Assembly: GCA_025450255.1 (NCBI GenBank)
Contig: JANWHV010000071.1
Coordinates: 1 to 5,732, forward strand
DNA length: 5,732 nt
Reading direction: 5' to 3'
From: Chloroflexota bacterium
GTDB taxonomy: Bacteria; Chloroflexota; UBA5177; JANWHV01
Positions 5,564-5,732 of this stretch are shown piece by piece (positions within the stretch are counted from its first letter, which is position 1; each line of letters starts with the position of its first letter). The translations under genes and the position numbers were made by a program. The notes beneath the pieces are model-generated. The model was given only the letters and a program-made list of their open reading frames with translations. It did not search any database and was not told the DNA's origin.

Positions 5564-5732
5564 GCCGGCACGAGCTTTTCATACAAATAGGCGCCAAGGA
5601 CCTTGAGCGCGCCCGTGACGGGGACGGCGAGAAAAAGGCCCAGGGCGCCGCCGAACACGGTGCCGGCGGTGACCGCGAACAAGATCAACGCCGGGTGCAA
5701 GCGAACGGCATGGCCGACGATGTTCGGAATCA
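5560..5732 (-). CDS. AI-2E family transporter (UPF0118/PerM-like), C-terminal fragment
   Basis: Only the last 56 codons are in the window; the gene enters from the right edge. The visible end reads IPNIVGHAVRLHPALILFAV and continues through two hydrophobic stretches (about 14-34 and 36-50 of the fragment) into GLFLAVPVTGALKVLGAYLY, then a short polar tail EKLVPA. The pattern IVG....LHP..IL.A...G...GG..GLFLAVP...ALK is the characteristic C-terminus of the AI-2E transporter family: polytopic inner-membrane proteins linked in different species to autoinducer export, ion/proton antiport or unknown cargo. The substrate cannot be inferred here. Its stop TGA (5560-5562) overlaps the start of the nucleotidyltransferase by 4 nt, so the two are probably co-expressed. 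Confidence 0.85.
   Translation of the reverse strand, partial: IPNIVGHAVRLHPALILFAVTAGTVFGGALGLFLAVPVTGALKVLGAYLYEKLVPA

Overview
The window is ordinary-looking bacterial chromosome: GC-rich, densely packed, no mobile elements, RNA genes or CRISPR seen. Seven coding regions are supported; the outer two are cut by the window edges. Gene content (queA, fmt, a tandem pair of RCK/TrkA-type proteins, a Gfo/Idh/MocA oxidoreductase, a stand-alone RfaE2-type nucleotidyltransferase, an AI-2E-family permease) fits a free-living bacterium. A Chloroflexota (Thermomicrobia-like) origin would fit the tandem TrkA-type genes and the neighbourhood, but this is a low-confidence inference from gene content alone.

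Left block (1-2567, minus strand): a probable operon transcribed right to left, queA -> small receiver-like protein -> fmt. QueA makes epoxyqueuosine in tRNA and Fmt formylates initiator Met-tRNA, so the two recognisable genes both act on tRNA. Between them lies a protein of about 143 residues that looks like a response-regulator receiver domain but lacks the phospho-acceptor Asp and the conserved Lys, and carries a strongly basic tail. It is the least explained gene here.

Centre (2568-3783, plus strand): a short divergent intergenic region with an inverted repeat and a good -10-like hexamer, then two RCK-domain genes. The first encodes only the nucleotide-binding RCK_N domain (133 aa); the second encodes RCK_N plus RCK_C (220 aa). 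Together they look like the cytosolic gating subunits of a Trk/Ktr potassium transporter whose membrane subunit is not in the window. The 55-nt spacer between them carries two consecutive perfect hairpins.

Right block: after a 181-bp gap with no convincing gene, a GTG-started Gfo/Idh/MocA-family dehydrogenase (3965-5041, plus) with a strong Shine-Dalgarno. It converges on a minus-strand pair, an AI-2E-family transporter (C-terminus only) followed by an RfaE2-type adenylyltransferase that overlaps it by 4 nt (ATGA). The convergent stops are 12 bp apart and a small hairpin spans them.

No clearly new multi-gene system is visible. The points most worth checking are the degenerate receiver protein in the queA-fmt operon, the split architecture of the RCK pair with structured RNA between the genes, and the non-canonical cofactor motif of the dehydrogenase.
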